Shown here: positions 54,330-62,449 of the stretch, piece after piece
Layout: each line of letters begins with the position of its first letter
Position numbering within the stretch: the first letter of the stretch is position 1
Source of the DNA: Pseudomonas duriflava
Lineage (GTDB): Bacteria; Pseudomonadota; Gammaproteobacteria; Pseudomonadales; Pseudomonadaceae
Assembly (NCBI RefSeq): GCF_007830155.1
Contig: NZ_VLKY01000001.1
Coordinates: 372,001-436,000 of the forward strand
Length of the DNA stretch: 64,000 nt
Direction of reading: 5' to 3'
Notes under the pieces: model-generated
The model's input: the letters and a program-made list of their open reading frames with translations, nothing else
What the model was told of the DNA's origin: nothing
Databases searched by the model: none
Translations under genes and position numbers: made by a program

Positions 54330-54748
54330 TTCGTCACCCCCAAGCGCTGCTTGGCAAGGTCGAAGCGAGCCTGATCCTTTTCACTTAGCTGAAGGCCTTG
54401 GGCCTGCATGGACAGGCCGATCTGGTAGACAGCCTGCTCGTGCCGGATAGCTGTTTTGCTAGGGCCGCGTCGCTGGGTCTTTTCACCCGGGAAGAGGTCG
54501 CGCAAATCCAGTCCAATAGCGGCGGTAATGTCAGTGGCCGTACAGCCTGCCCAGCACTTGAGCAGGACTGTTCCGTCATCACATTCCTTAATACCCAGGC
54601 TTGGGTTCTTGTCCTGGTGCGCAGGGCAACAGGCTTCCCACTTGCCGGCGCCTTTGGCCTTAACCTTGTCCAGACGAGAGAGGATTTTGTCTATCGGCAA
54701 GCAAGCCGATCCCCTCAGCACCTCTCGGCACTGTTGAAAATTCGTCAT
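54326..54748 (-). CDS. CHC2-type zinc finger protein, primase-like
   Basis: A protein of 140 residues. CCPAHQDKNPSLGIKE and LLKCWAGCTATDITAAI form the CHC2 zinc finger of DnaG-type primases. The TOPRIM catalytic domain is missing, so this is either a stand-alone finger that works with the adjacent ATPase or a reduced primase. The C-terminal half is a charged helix. Confidence 0.8.
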   Translation of the reverse strand: MTNFQQCREVLRGSACLPIDKILSRLDKVKAKGAGKWEACCPAHQDKNPSLGIKECDDGTVLLKCWAGCTATDITAAIGLDLRDLFPGEKTQRRGPSKTAIRHEQAVYQIGLSMQAQGLQLSEKDQARFDLAKQRLGVTK

Positions 54749-54750
54749 GG

Positions 54751-55086
54751 TTAAGCCCTCGGTTTCGAGGTATTTGCCGGCTGTTTAGCCAGTTGATTCA
54801 TCCGATCCTGGATGCACATCTGAGTATCGCTAAGGCTGCACATAAGCTTTCCTAGACTTTCAAGCATCCAGCCAACGTCTGTTACTGCACTGTCCGATAG
54901 GCCAGTTTCACCGTTGCTTGCCGTACAGGCGAGGAGGTTTCCAATACCTGAAATACCTAGGGCCAGAGTGGCGACCTGGTTGGCGGCGATCTTTTCTGCT
55001 TTGTCCAGCTTTTCAGGCTGCATGGTTTGGATCTGCTCGTAATTAGGGAGCAGGTCATTCCATTTTGGGAGTTCAGCACCGTTCAT
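54751..55086 (-). CDS. Unknown element protein
   Basis: A protein of 111 residues, helical, with no recognised motif (LPKWNDLLPNYEQIQTM..., CSLSDTQMCIQDRMNQLA). It lies 2 bases upstream of the primase-like gene and overlaps the preceding small gene by 4 bases, so it belongs to the replication cluster. Confidence 0.6.
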   Translation of the reverse strand: MNGAELPKWNDLLPNYEQIQTMQPEKLDKAEKIAANQVATLALGISGIGNLLACTASNGETGLSDSAVTDVGWMLESLGKLMCSLSDTQMCIQDRMNQLAKQPANTSKPRA

Positions 55087-55241
55087 TTGGCACCTCCCAC
55101 TTCCAAGCTGCGGGCCTTAGCCATGTGAGTGTTATAACGTTTCAGGCGTACAGATAAGCTAGAGTTGGAATGCAAAGCGGAGAGGGCCATTGCTCGATGA
55201 GCGGCAGCACGATCAGAGGACGGATTGCGGGCATGTTTCAT
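55083..55241 (-). CDS. Small basic element protein
   Basis: A protein of 52 residues (MKHARNPSSDRAAAHRAMAL...) starting at ATG 55241 behind AGGAG at 8-base spacing. Similar short MKHARNPS-type proteins are common in Pseudomonas prophages, function unknown. The same frame is open upstream to 55526, but that part contains a terminator-like hairpin, so I take the shorter form. Confidence 0.6.
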   Translation of the reverse strand: MKHARNPSSDRAAAHRAMALSALHSNSSLSVRLKRYNTHMAKARSLEVGGAK

Positions 55242-55393
55242 GAGTAGAGCTCCTAGAGTTGAGGAGCTGCCACCGCTTGCGGCCAAGCAAGGAATGGTGA
55301 CAGCTGTACGCGGGTTGGCCGACCGGGACTCTAGGCACCCGGCACACCCGAAGGTGTCCCACGCACAGCCGCCATAACACGACACGACAGGCA

Positions 55394-55428
55394 CAAAAAA
55401 AGCGCCTGCAGCAGAAATGGGGGCGCTT
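55394..55428 (-). terminator. Rho-independent terminator inside the element
   Basis: On the minus strand AAGCGCC and GGCGCTT pair around a loop of about 15 bases and are followed by TTTTT. It would end the transcript of the AlpA-type gene and its neighbour, separating them from the replication genes. Confidence 0.65.
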
Positions 55429-55522
55429 ATGCGCCTAGAGATATTCGACCGGCCAAGGTCGGCCGCTGAATTTGCAGCGACAGGCCGACAATACATCTGG
55501 GAACGTACGGATGCAATAGGCA

Positions 55523-55813
55523 TCATTGCAAACCCTCCGGCGCGTCGTGCATTTCCAGACGAGAGCCATCAATCAAGGCCATAAGCGTATTACGGCTCAA
55601 GCCTTTGGCCTGTAGGATCGTTGCCAGACTCATAAAGCAGGCAAGTACTACCACCGAAGCTGGGTTATCTGTCTTTTGCGCTTGGGCTGTGATTAGCGGC
55701 AGCAGAGTGTTAAGAATGAACGGCTCGTGAGTTTCGATACTGCAGAGGCTATAATCGTCCTGCATGTTTTCGAAGCCGCTTTGCTTCTCTCCGGGGGCGA
55801 GCGGCTTTTTCAT
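55523..55813 (-). CDS. Unknown element protein downstream of AlpA
   Basis: A protein of 96 residues from ATG 55813 (MKKPLAPGEKQSGFENMQDD...). The middle is hydrophobic (PASVVVLACFMSLATILQ) and may form one helix. The start codon overlaps the stop of the AlpA-type gene (ATGA), so the two are coupled. No family recognised. Confidence 0.6.
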   Translation of the reverse strand: MKKPLAPGEKQSGFENMQDDYSLCSIETHEPFILNTLLPLITAQAQKTDNPASVVVLACFMSLATILQAKGLSRNTLMALIDGSRLEMHDAPEGLQ

Positions 55814-56034
55814 GCGGCATCCCTCGCGGCAATTTTCGATTGCAGCCACGCCTCAATTTCAGCCACTACGTAATAAGCAGCAGCCTGCCGGCTTTCGCTG
55901 AACTTTATGGGCTTGGGAAAGGTAGGGTCTTTCTTTTTAAGCTTATCCAGGCCGGAACGGGTTTGACCGATCCACTTGCACAGGTCTGGCTGGGGAATTA
56001 GAGCTTGGTCTACGGTGGCATTATTTGGAAGCAT
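55810..56034 (-). CDS. AlpA-family phage regulatory protein
   Basis: A protein of 74 residues with a MerR-like helix-turn-helix of AlpA type (LIPQPDLCKWIGQTRSGLDKLKKKDPTFPKPIKF ... VAEIEAWLQSKI). In P4-like satellites AlpA relatives activate integrase or excision genes. It is the second regulatory-type gene in the element behind the integrase. Confidence 0.82.
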   Translation of the reverse strand: MLPNNATVDQALIPQPDLCKWIGQTRSGLDKLKKKDPTFPKPIKFSESRQAAAYYVVAEIEAWLQSKIAARDAA

Positions 56035-56104
56035 TTGAGCGTCTCCTTATGGCTGACGCTCCCCATTATTCATATCGACACCTTGGAATCATTAAGTCCT
56101 TTTT

Positions 56105-56599
56105 TCACTTCCAAAGACCAGCCGGAGGTTCAATTCCATATGTTGCTCTCAACATCAACTTCGCCGTGTCTTTATGCTTGTTAATTAGATTCCTCATTGC
56201 CCTATCGCCAATATTTAGAGCAGCGGCATGGCGGCGCTTTACCTCAGACTCAGCCAGCTTTGGGTTCGCACCTGCCTCTATCGCAACGATTGTCTCAAGC
56301 ATGTATTGCGCGACGCGTGAGGATTTTTCGAACCATTGGCTTTGTTCTGATAATTGCTTTCCCTGCTTTTTCGCAAGTCCCAATCGGCGGCCTACTTCAT
56401 CCATTGATTCGCTCATGTTGGCACCAGTCATAGCGCCTCTTAGAGCAAAGGCAATAGCCTTCATGTCTTCATCACTTGGCTGCACACCATTTTCAACATC
56501 GGTGCAGAAGCGATACACAAGCGCATGACCAGGAGTCATATTGACGAGCGATCCCGTCCGCCTAACCATTTCCATTGATAAGACCGGCCGTTTTTTCAT
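56105..56599 (-). CDS. Unknown element protein next to the integrase
   Basis: A protein of 164 residues, mostly helical (ESMDEVGRRLGLAKKQGKQLSEQ...). No family recognised. Its ATG overlaps the integrase stop codon by 4 bases, so it is co-transcribed with integrase. Confidence 0.65.
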   Translation of the reverse strand: MKKRPVLSMEMVRRTGSLVNMTPGHALVYRFCTDVENGVQPSDEDMKAIAFALRGAMTGANMSESMDEVGRRLGLAKKQGKQLSEQSQWFEKSSRVAQYMLETIVAIEAGANPKLAESEVKRRHAAALNIGDRAMRNLINKHKDTAKLMLRATYGIEPPAGLWK

Positions 56600-57888
56600 G
56601 CCCGAACCCGACCCAGATCAATTATATTTGAGTCAATCACGTTGACCTTTTTATCGAATTCGGCCCTTTGGGCAGGTGTCATGCCTTCAGCTAGGCAGTC
56701 GAGGTAGTCGGCGTACCACTGCATCATGGCGCGGCGCTGGGGCAGGTAGTGGGCCTGGTTGTAGATACCGGCTACACCTTCCTCCTTGTGTGCCAGTTGC
56801 ACCTCTACGTGGTCCTTGTGCCATCCATGCTCACGCAGCAGGGTTGAGGCGGTGTGTCGTGTGCCGTGACCTACCAAGCGGCCTCGATAGCCAATCTTGC
56901 GTAGGGTCAGGTTTATGGTGTTCTCGCTGATAACAGGCTGCTGTGCACCGATTCCAGGGAAAAGGTAGCGGCCTCGTCCGGTCAGTCGGTGTAGCTCTCT
57001 CAGGGCTTCTATGGCTTGCCGACTCAAGGGCACTACATGGTCGCGCCGGGTCTTCATCTTGGCGGCTGGAATCGTCCACAGGGCTGCATCAAGGTTGAAC
57101 TCTGACCACTTAGCCCAGCGCACCATGCCAGGCCGGGAGGCAGTCCATATACATAGCCAGGTTGCCGTTCTTGCTGGCGTACGGCTGGTGCTTTGGCGCA
57201 TGGCCTGCAGGAAAGCAGGTAGCTCGGGTTCTAATAGGTGAGGGTAGGGCTTGGCCTTAGGGGTCTTGGTCGCGATCGTCACCAGTTCGGAAGCTGGGTT
57301 TACCTCACACAAGCCTCGGGCAATGGCCTGGCTGAAAATCTGACGTAGGGCTACGCGGATCTTGTCGCGGGTATTGGTTGCGCCTCTGGCCTCAATCTTG
57401 GCTTGTAGCTCGGCACAATCTCTCGGGGTGATCTCGGTAATAGGCTTATTGCCTAAGGCCGGGAGGATATCGTTATCCAGGTAGCCACGCATGAGGCGCA
57501 GCGTACTTTCGGCCAGACCATCATCTACCTTACGCTGATACCAGTAGGCTACTGACTCATGGAAAGGGTTGAGTACAGAAGCCTCTCTAGCGGCTCTCTG
57601 CGCGGCTTTATGCTGTACCGGATCTATCCCATCGGCTACCAAGTCACGCAGCTCTAGCGCCTTCTTACGGGCTATTTTGGCCGGTATCTCTGGGTATCCA
57701 CCTAAGCCATGCCATGACCACTTACCATCAGGCTTTTTGTGACGCAGTAGCCAACCTTTTTGACCGTTAGGCTTCACCCGAAAGTACAGGCCGTTGCCAT
57801 CCAGCTCTCGATATTCCTTATCTTCAGGCTCAAGACTCGCTAGTACCGTATCGGCTAGCGGGCGTTTCTTGATCTCTGAGCGCTTCAT
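56596..57888 (-). CDS. P4-type tyrosine integrase
   Basis: A protein of 430 residues: N-terminal DUF4102-type arm-binding part (about 1-90), core-binding domain and catalytic domain. Catalytic residues seen are the first Arg in WTASRPGM, Lys in KMKTRRDHVVP, HGTRHTASTLL, the His in VQLAHKEEG and the nucleophile Tyr in IYNQAHYLPQRR. It lies 178 bases from the tRNA 3' end and reads away from it. It most likely catalysed insertion at that tRNA. Confidence 0.92.
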   Translation of the reverse strand: MKRSEIKKRPLADTVLASLEPEDKEYRELDGNGLYFRVKPNGQKGWLLRHKKPDGKWSWHGLGGYPEIPAKIARKKALELRDLVADGIDPVQHKAAQRAAREASVLNPFHESVAYWYQRKVDDGLAESTLRLMRGYLDNDILPALGNKPITEITPRDCAELQAKIEARGATNTRDKIRVALRQIFSQAIARGLCEVNPASELVTIATKTPKAKPYPHLLEPELPAFLQAMRQSTSRTPARTATWLCIWTASRPGMVRWAKWSEFNLDAALWTIPAAKMKTRRDHVVPLSRQAIEALRELHRLTGRGRYLFPGIGAQQPVISENTINLTLRKIGYRGRLVGHGTRHTASTLLREHGWHKDHVEVQLAHKEEGVAGIYNQAHYLPQRRAMMQWYADYLDCLAEGMTPAQRAEFDKKVNVIDSNIIDLGRVRA

Positions 57889-57892
57889 TCCT

Positions 57893-57940
57893 TGTACACC
57901 TTAGTTTGGGTATATAAGTGAGTGTACATGCTGGTGTACA
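57893..57940. repeat. Integrase arm-type site candidates, right end
   Basis: TGTACACC (57893-57900) is an inverted copy, and GTGTACA (57922-57928) and GGTGTACA (57933-57940) are direct copies, of the octamer found near the left end. They flank the integrase start. Confidence 0.45.
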
Positions 57941-58064
57941 CCGAAACCAAGGGTATATGTAAGCATATAGAATCATACGGGCACAAAAAAACCGGCTACA
58001 AGGGCCGGTTTATCTACATCTTAGGTCTTTTGGGATGCTTCCGTATGCTTCCGAAAAGAGATAT

Positions 58065-58082
58065 CTGGAGCGGGCGAAGGGA
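58065..58082. repeat. Attachment site candidate at the tRNA-Gly 3' end
   Basis: CTGGAGCGGGCGAAGGGA covers the tRNA 3' end including encoded CCA and pairs with the imperfect left copy at 47639-47655. Confidence 0.6.
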
Positions 58083-58139
58083 ATCGAACCCTCGTCATGA
58101 GCTTGGGAAGCTCAGGTAATGCCATTATACGACGCCCGC
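58066..58139 (-). tRNA. tRNA-Gly(CCC)
   Basis: The 74-base minus-strand sequence starts GCGGGCG, pairs with CGCCCGC at the 3' end, and ends with encoded CCA. The anticodon arm TGAGC-TTCCCAA-GCTCA gives anticodon CCC (reads GGG). The T-loop has GGTTCGATTCC. It is intact and serves as the right end of the integrated element. Confidence 0.95.
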
Positions 58140-58312
58140 TTAAGGACCGCCTTTGTACCAGAACTCGGGCCAGGGGTGAAGCCTGTAAGCAAGGTTTTTA
58201 TACAAAGGGAGTCTAGACCGGGTTTTGCGGTCAAAGAAAGTATCGCCTCGTGCGGTGTAAGAGGGGCAGTCTGTAACTGCCCCAACGCTGGCTGCTTAGG
58301 GAGGGCGTTTGC

Positions 58313-59371
58313 ATGCCTCGCTTGGGTTCTTTCAACGGTTTCATCCCGCCTTACATTCTCAGTCGTATCATCGATCATGGCGGTGAGCATCAGCGCTCCC
58401 ATGCGCTGGGTACCCTGAGCCACGTGCGTAGCCTTCTGCACAATCCTGGGCCGCCCGGTGTGCGTCAGGCCCCATTAGGGGAGCTAGAGCGTACAGATGA
58501 CGAGCGCGCTCAACGCAGTATCTATGATGCTAAACAAGGCATGCATCTACCGGGTACGCTGGTTCGTAAAGAGGGGCAGGCTGCCGTCGGTGATATCGCA
58601 GTGGACGAAGCATACGATTACCTCGGCGCAACCTTTGATTTCTTCTGGCATGTTTTGGGCCGTAACTCCATTGATAACCGTGGACTCCCGCTAGTAGGAA
58701 CAGTGCACTATGGGCAGCAGTATCAGAACGCCTTCTGGAACGGTGAACAGATGGTTTTTGGTGATGGTGACGGTGAAATCTTTAACCGTTTTACCATTGC
58801 GCTGGACGTCATTGCCCACGAGCTTGTGCATGGCGTAACGGAAAGTGAAGCAGGCCTGGTCTATGTAAACCAGTCCGGTGCGCTTAACGAGTCCGTCTCG
58901 GACGTATTTGGAGTTCTGGTCAAGCAATACAGCTTGAAGCAGACGGCCGACCAGGCGGATTGGCTGATTGGCGAGGGGTTGTTGACCGACAAGATCAACG
59001 GGCGTGCACTGCGCTCGATGGCCGAGCCGGGGACGGCTTACGATGATCCCCTACTGGGCAAGGATCCGCAGCCAGGGCATATGCGTGACTTTATCGAGAC
59101 GCGTGAGGACAATGGCGGTGTGCATCTTAATTCAGGTATTCCCAACCGGGCTTTCTACTTGGCGGCCACGGCGATTGGTGGATATGCCTGGGAAGGCGTA
59201 GGCCGGGTATGGTATGACACGTTGTGCGACAGCCGTCTGACCAACGATGCGGACTTTTCCGCCTTTGCTCGCCTAACGGTGTTGAATGCCAGCCACCGGT
59301 TCGGTGCCGAAGCGCGTGAAACCCAAGCCATTAGTGATGCATGGGGCGGTGTTGGGGTATACCTGACCTGA
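58313..59371 (+). CDS. Protealysin-like M4 zinc metalloprotease (intracellular-type precursor)
   Basis: A protein of 352 residues. The zinc motif HELVHG and the third ligand Glu in NESVSDVFG are present, as are DNGGVHLNSGIPNRAF and later thermolysin-like blocks. There is no signal peptide. A short N-terminal propeptide with the FIPPYIL motif at about residue 8 is typical of protealysin. The start ATG 58313 keeps this motif. The downstream gene codes for an emfourin-type inhibitor, so this is a protease-inhibitor pair. Its target is unknown. Confidence 0.88.
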   Translation: MPRLGSFNGFIPPYILSRIIDHGGEHQRSHALGTLSHVRSLLHNPGPPGVRQAPLGELERTDDERAQRSIYDAKQGMHLPGTLVRKEGQAAVGDIAVDEAYDYLGATFDFFWHVLGRNSIDNRGLPLVGTVHYGQQYQNAFWNGEQMVFGDGDGEIFNRFTIALDVIAHELVHGVTESEAGLVYVNQSGALNESVSDVFGVLVKQYSLKQTADQADWLIGEGLLTDKINGRALRSMAEPGTAYDDPLLGKDPQPGHMRDFIETREDNGGVHLNSGIPNRAFYLAATAIGGYAWEGVGRVWYDTLCDSRLTNDADFSAFARLTVLNASHRFGAEARETQAISDAWGGVGVYLT

Positions 59372-59381
59372 GGAGGTTCGT

Positions 59382-59705
59382 ATGAAAGAACTGCCTAAAC
59401 TGGGACCGGACGCACTGGTCCGTGTTTCCCGGCAGGGTGGCTTTGCAGCGATCAGCGCACTGGCACGCCCACGGGAAATTGACTTTTCCAACTGCAACGA
59501 AGACGAACGTGGCCGTATCTGTTCGGTACTTGAGCGGTGTTTACCCGAGTCGACAGAAAGCGTCGGCCGGGGCGATCAACGCTTCTATCAGGTAGAGCTG
59601 CGCTTCAAGGACAAGCCTGATGAACTCACGATTACTATTCCAGAGGATCGTGCGCCCAGTGAACTGGTCCGGTTGTGGGACAAAGGTGACGCAAAAGTAC
59701 CTTGA
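59382..59705 (+). CDS. Emfourin-type inhibitor of the protealysin-like protease
   Basis: A protein of 107 residues with RVSRQGGFAAISALARPREID at the N-terminus and LTITIPEDRAPSELVRLW at the C-terminus. This matches the small emfourin proteins encoded next to protealysins, which block the active site of M4 protease. It starts 10 bases after the protease stop with GAGGAGG. Recognition rests on the neighbour as well as the sequence. Confidence 0.78.
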   Translation: MKELPKLGPDALVRVSRQGGFAAISALARPREIDFSNCNEDERGRICSVLERCLPESTESVGRGDQRFYQVELRFKDKPDELTITIPEDRAPSELVRLWDKGDAKVP

Positions 59706-59772
59706 TCCTTAGTCTTGCAGGAAAGCATGCCATTACGCACTCATGGGACTACAGGGCGCGTGAGGTTTAGTA

Positions 59773-59803
59773 CGCTCTACGAACACAAGTGATCCGTAGA
59801 GCG
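59773..59803. terminator. Inverted repeat after the emfourin gene
   Basis: CGCTCTACG (59773-59781) pairs perfectly with CGTAGAGCG (59795-59803), loop 13. It lies between the convergent emfourin and rsuA genes and may be a bidirectional terminator, though no T tract follows. Confidence 0.5.
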
Positions 59804-59846
59804 TTGCGAAGACATAAAATGGCAAGAGCAGACTTCGCTTTATAGC

Positions 59847-60569
59847 TTACGGTACAGCGTTTATTGTCTGGGTAGATAACCCACAGGCAATTTCATCCGC
59901 TGTCAACTGGCGGTAATCTCCAGGAGTCAGAGCTGAATCGAGTCGGATCGGACCGATACTTTCACGATGCAGCCGCATGACCTGATTGCGAAAGTGCCCG
60001 AACATGCGTTTGACCTGATGGTAGCGGCCTTCGATAAGTGTCAGCCGGGCGCAACGCTCGTCCAGGATGTCCAGCCGGGCAGGTAGGGTGGTCAGGTTTT
60101 CGAATTTGAAATAGAGCCCATCGGCAAATGCCTGAACATATTCAGGTTGGATCGGGTCCGCCGTCTCTACGTAGTACACCTTGGGTAACTTGGTTTTAGG
60201 CAAGGTAAGGCGGCGAGACCAGTGGCCATCATTGGTGATCAGCATGAGCCCCGAGGTTGTAAGGTCCAGCCGGCCGCTCAGATGTAAATCGCCCTTGTCT
60301 GGCTCATTGAGCAGATCAAGCACGGTAGGATGCTCCGGATGCTGGGTCGCGCTCACATAGCCCGGCGGTTTATGCAGCATGAAATAGCGGGCGGGTTTCC
60401 CGGCCTGAAGCAGCGTTTCGTGCAGCTCTACACGGTCAAATTCACGAATTTCATAACGGCCGTCCATGGTCGGCACGCCATTGACGCGTACGTGCCCATG
60501 CGCTAGATGCAAGCGGGCATCCTGCCGATTCAGGTCGGGACGGTTGCTTAGGAATCGATCTAGGCGCAT
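59847..60569 (-). CDS. rsuA: 16S rRNA pseudouridine(516) synthase
   Basis: A protein of 240 residues. S4-like RNA-binding part at the N-terminus (MRLDRFLSNRPDLNRQDARL), and the catalytic Asp in HLSGRLDLTTSGLMLITNDG. RsuA makes pseudouridine in the 530 loop of 16S rRNA. The C-terminal VKRMFGHFRNQVMRLHR is typical. Its start shares a base with the stop of the cysteine-rich gene (TGATG), so they are coupled. Confidence 0.9.
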   Translation of the reverse strand: MRLDRFLSNRPDLNRQDARLHLAHGHVRVNGVPTMDGRYEIREFDRVELHETLLQAGKPARYFMLHKPPGYVSATQHPEHPTVLDLLNEPDKGDLHLSGRLDLTTSGLMLITNDGHWSRRLTLPKTKLPKVYYVETADPIQPEYVQAFADGLYFKFENLTTLPARLDILDERCARLTLIEGRYHQVKRMFGHFRNQVMRLHRESIGPIRLDSALTPGDYRQLTADEIACGLSTQTINAVP

Positions 60570-60790
60570 CAGGTGTTTTCAGCTGAATCTGTATGTACTT
60601 GTGCACACTGCACACAAAGGCAGGCCTGCTCGCGCGTTTCAGCAGGCAGTTCAGCTATGGCAACAGGATCGATCCGCACCTGAAAGCACCAGCAGTCTGA
60701 AGCTGGCTCCGCACAGCCCGCCTGTGCACACCCGTTAGGTTGGCCGCAGCGCGGGCAGAGATGAGGCGGGTAGAGTGTATTCATGTTCAA
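60569..60790 (-). CDS. Cysteine-rich CWC-family small protein
   Basis: A protein of 73 residues with CPRCGQPNGCAQAGC, DCWCF and CLCVQC. These nine or more cysteines probably bind zinc. The family is often found next to rsuA, as here. Role unknown; association with rRNA modification is a guess. Confidence 0.82.
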   Translation of the reverse strand: MNMNTLYPPHLCPRCGQPNGCAQAGCAEPASDCWCFQVRIDPVAIAELPAETREQACLCVQCAQVHTDSAENT

Positions 60791-60795
60791 TTGCC

Positions 60796-62271
60796 TTACT
60801 CGGAGCGGTCCGCCAGGACGATACGGTTACGTCCTCGTTGCTTGGCACTATACAGAGCCCGATCGCCACGACCGATGAGTTGTTCCAGGTTTTCATTGGG
60901 CCGCAATTGTGCGACGCCTATGCTCACCGTAATCTGGATCGAGACATCATCATGACTGAATTGGAGTTTAGCTGCTTTATCCCGAAGCTTTTCGGCCAGA
61001 ATGAGTGCCTTGTCAGCAGGCGTGTCCTTAAGCAGGATCAAGAATTCCTCACCTCCCCAGCGACAAAGGAGATCTGACTGGCGAAGGTTTTCACGCAGCA
61101 TTCTGGCAAAGCCGCGTAATACCGTGTCACCGGTTTGGTGGCCGAAGGTATCGTTTAGCAACTTGAAGTGATCGATGTCGAGCACGGCCACGCTCAAGGG
61201 ACTTTGTTGGCGACGTGATTCGTGCAAGGCCTGTTCAGCCAGTAGACCGAAACCTCGGCGATTGGGTAGTTCGGTCAACGTATCCTGCATGGCCAACGCC
61301 TCGATACGCCGCTGGAAACGGCGCAGTACCAGGCTTACCAAGATCAGAACGGCAGTCGTCACCATCAGGGCTACGAAAAGATGCCAATAAAGGATATGGC
61401 GCGTCGCGTTCAGGGCCTGACCTTCTGCCTTGTCAACGAACAGGAACCACTCCAGCTCAGGAATATAGCGTACGGTCAGGAAGTGTTGAGTCTTGCCTTG
61501 GGTGTAGGTGTAACTGCCCGCCTTAGGTTGGGGCAGTTGCTTGCTTAACCCCTCCAGGCTAGGAATTTCTGTAAGCGGAGTTCCGCGCTTGGCATCGTCA
61601 GGGAAGTGATCTCCCATCAGGGCAATTTTTCCTTGGTGGTCAACGAAGAATACGCGCCGCCCATAGCGCTGTTGATAGTCGTTGATCAGCTTGACCACCG
61701 CGTCTTTGGTCAGTCCTACGCCGGTAACCCCAATGAGGCGGTTGTTGTAATCAAAAACTTTATAATTGATGAAAATGGTGAGCTGATCCTGGTTAGCCAT
61801 GTCCAGGTCAACATTGATCTCATACGGTGCGCCCATACCGCGCACCCGGTAAAACCAGGCATCCCGGGGCTCCATTGGGCTAACTTTCTTGATCACGCCC
61901 TGTGCCTGATAGTAAGTCTGCGTCTTGTCAGAAACAAAGAACGCTGTCTCGGTACCATATTGGGTGATGATTTCATGAAGGTAGCGCTGAATTTGCTCTA
62001 CATCCTGTTCGCCATGCATGACCCAATCGCGCAGAAAGGTGTCACGTGACATGACCGAAGAAATCAAAATGGGGCGAATAAGGTCTTTCTGGATTTCAGA
62101 GTAGACGTTGTCGGCCGTGAGCGGCAGCTCAGTATCACTGATGTGATGACGGATCGAACTAACTGAAGTCTGATAGCTGATCCATGAGTTCATCATGAAG
62201 CCCGTCCCGAGCAACGCTATCAGAATCAGCAAGACATAGGACTGAGAGCGAAAGTACGTCACAAGCGTCAT
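60796..62271 (-). CDS. dCache-type membrane diguanylate cyclase
   Basis: A protein of 491 residues. Transmembrane helices at about 10-30 and 290-315 enclose a periplasmic Cache sensor (YYQAQGVIKKVSPMEPRDAWFYR, INYKVFDYNNRLIGVTGVGL). The GGDEF domain has DTLTELPNRRGF, DIDHFKLLNDTFGHQTGD and the active-site WGGEEFLILL. It is expected to make c-di-GMP in response to a small ligand. Starts about 180 bases from the divergent glpQ-like gene. Confidence 0.9.
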   Translation of the reverse strand: MTLVTYFRSQSYVLLILIALLGTGFMMNSWISYQTSVSSIRHHISDTELPLTADNVYSEIQKDLIRPILISSVMSRDTFLRDWVMHGEQDVEQIQRYLHEIITQYGTETAFFVSDKTQTYYQAQGVIKKVSPMEPRDAWFYRVRGMGAPYEINVDLDMANQDQLTIFINYKVFDYNNRLIGVTGVGLTKDAVVKLINDYQQRYGRRVFFVDHQGKIALMGDHFPDDAKRGTPLTEIPSLEGLSKQLPQPKAGSYTYTQGKTQHFLTVRYIPELEWFLFVDKAEGQALNATRHILYWHLFVALMVTTAVLILVSLVLRRFQRRIEALAMQDTLTELPNRRGFGLLAEQALHESRRQQSPLSVAVLDIDHFKLLNDTFGHQTGDTVLRGFARMLRENLRQSDLLCRWGGEEFLILLKDTPADKALILAEKLRDKAAKLQFSHDDVSIQITVSIGVAQLRPNENLEQLIGRGDRALYSAKQRGRNRIVLADRSE

Positions 62272-62449
62272 GAAAAGTGATCTGGTTCAAAAGTGTAATC
62301 GTAGCGCGCCTACGGGTACGCCGCTATGACTCTATGGTTGATCAGCAGGCTTTAGACGTTCAGCGCCTACCCAGTGTCATGCTTGCGTCGTGTTCAAAGA
62401 GCATTCTGAAGAACTCAGGCCATGGTCATAACCAGCGAGGAGAGCAACG

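Larger units (their letters stand above)
47639..58139. mobile_element. Integrated phage-satellite-like element at tRNA-Gly(CCC)
   Basis: The right end is an intact tRNA-Gly gene with a divergently facing P4-type integrase next to it; the left end is an 18-base imperfect copy of the tRNA 3' end. All genes between read leftward: integrase, unknown, AlpA-type, two small genes, primase-like, RepA-like ATPase, TubC_N-like, HK97 protease, capsid, tape measure, unknown. No portal, terminase, lysis or baseplate genes are seen. The content suggests a capsid-encoding satellite or a prophage reduced by deletion. Confidence 0.78.
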
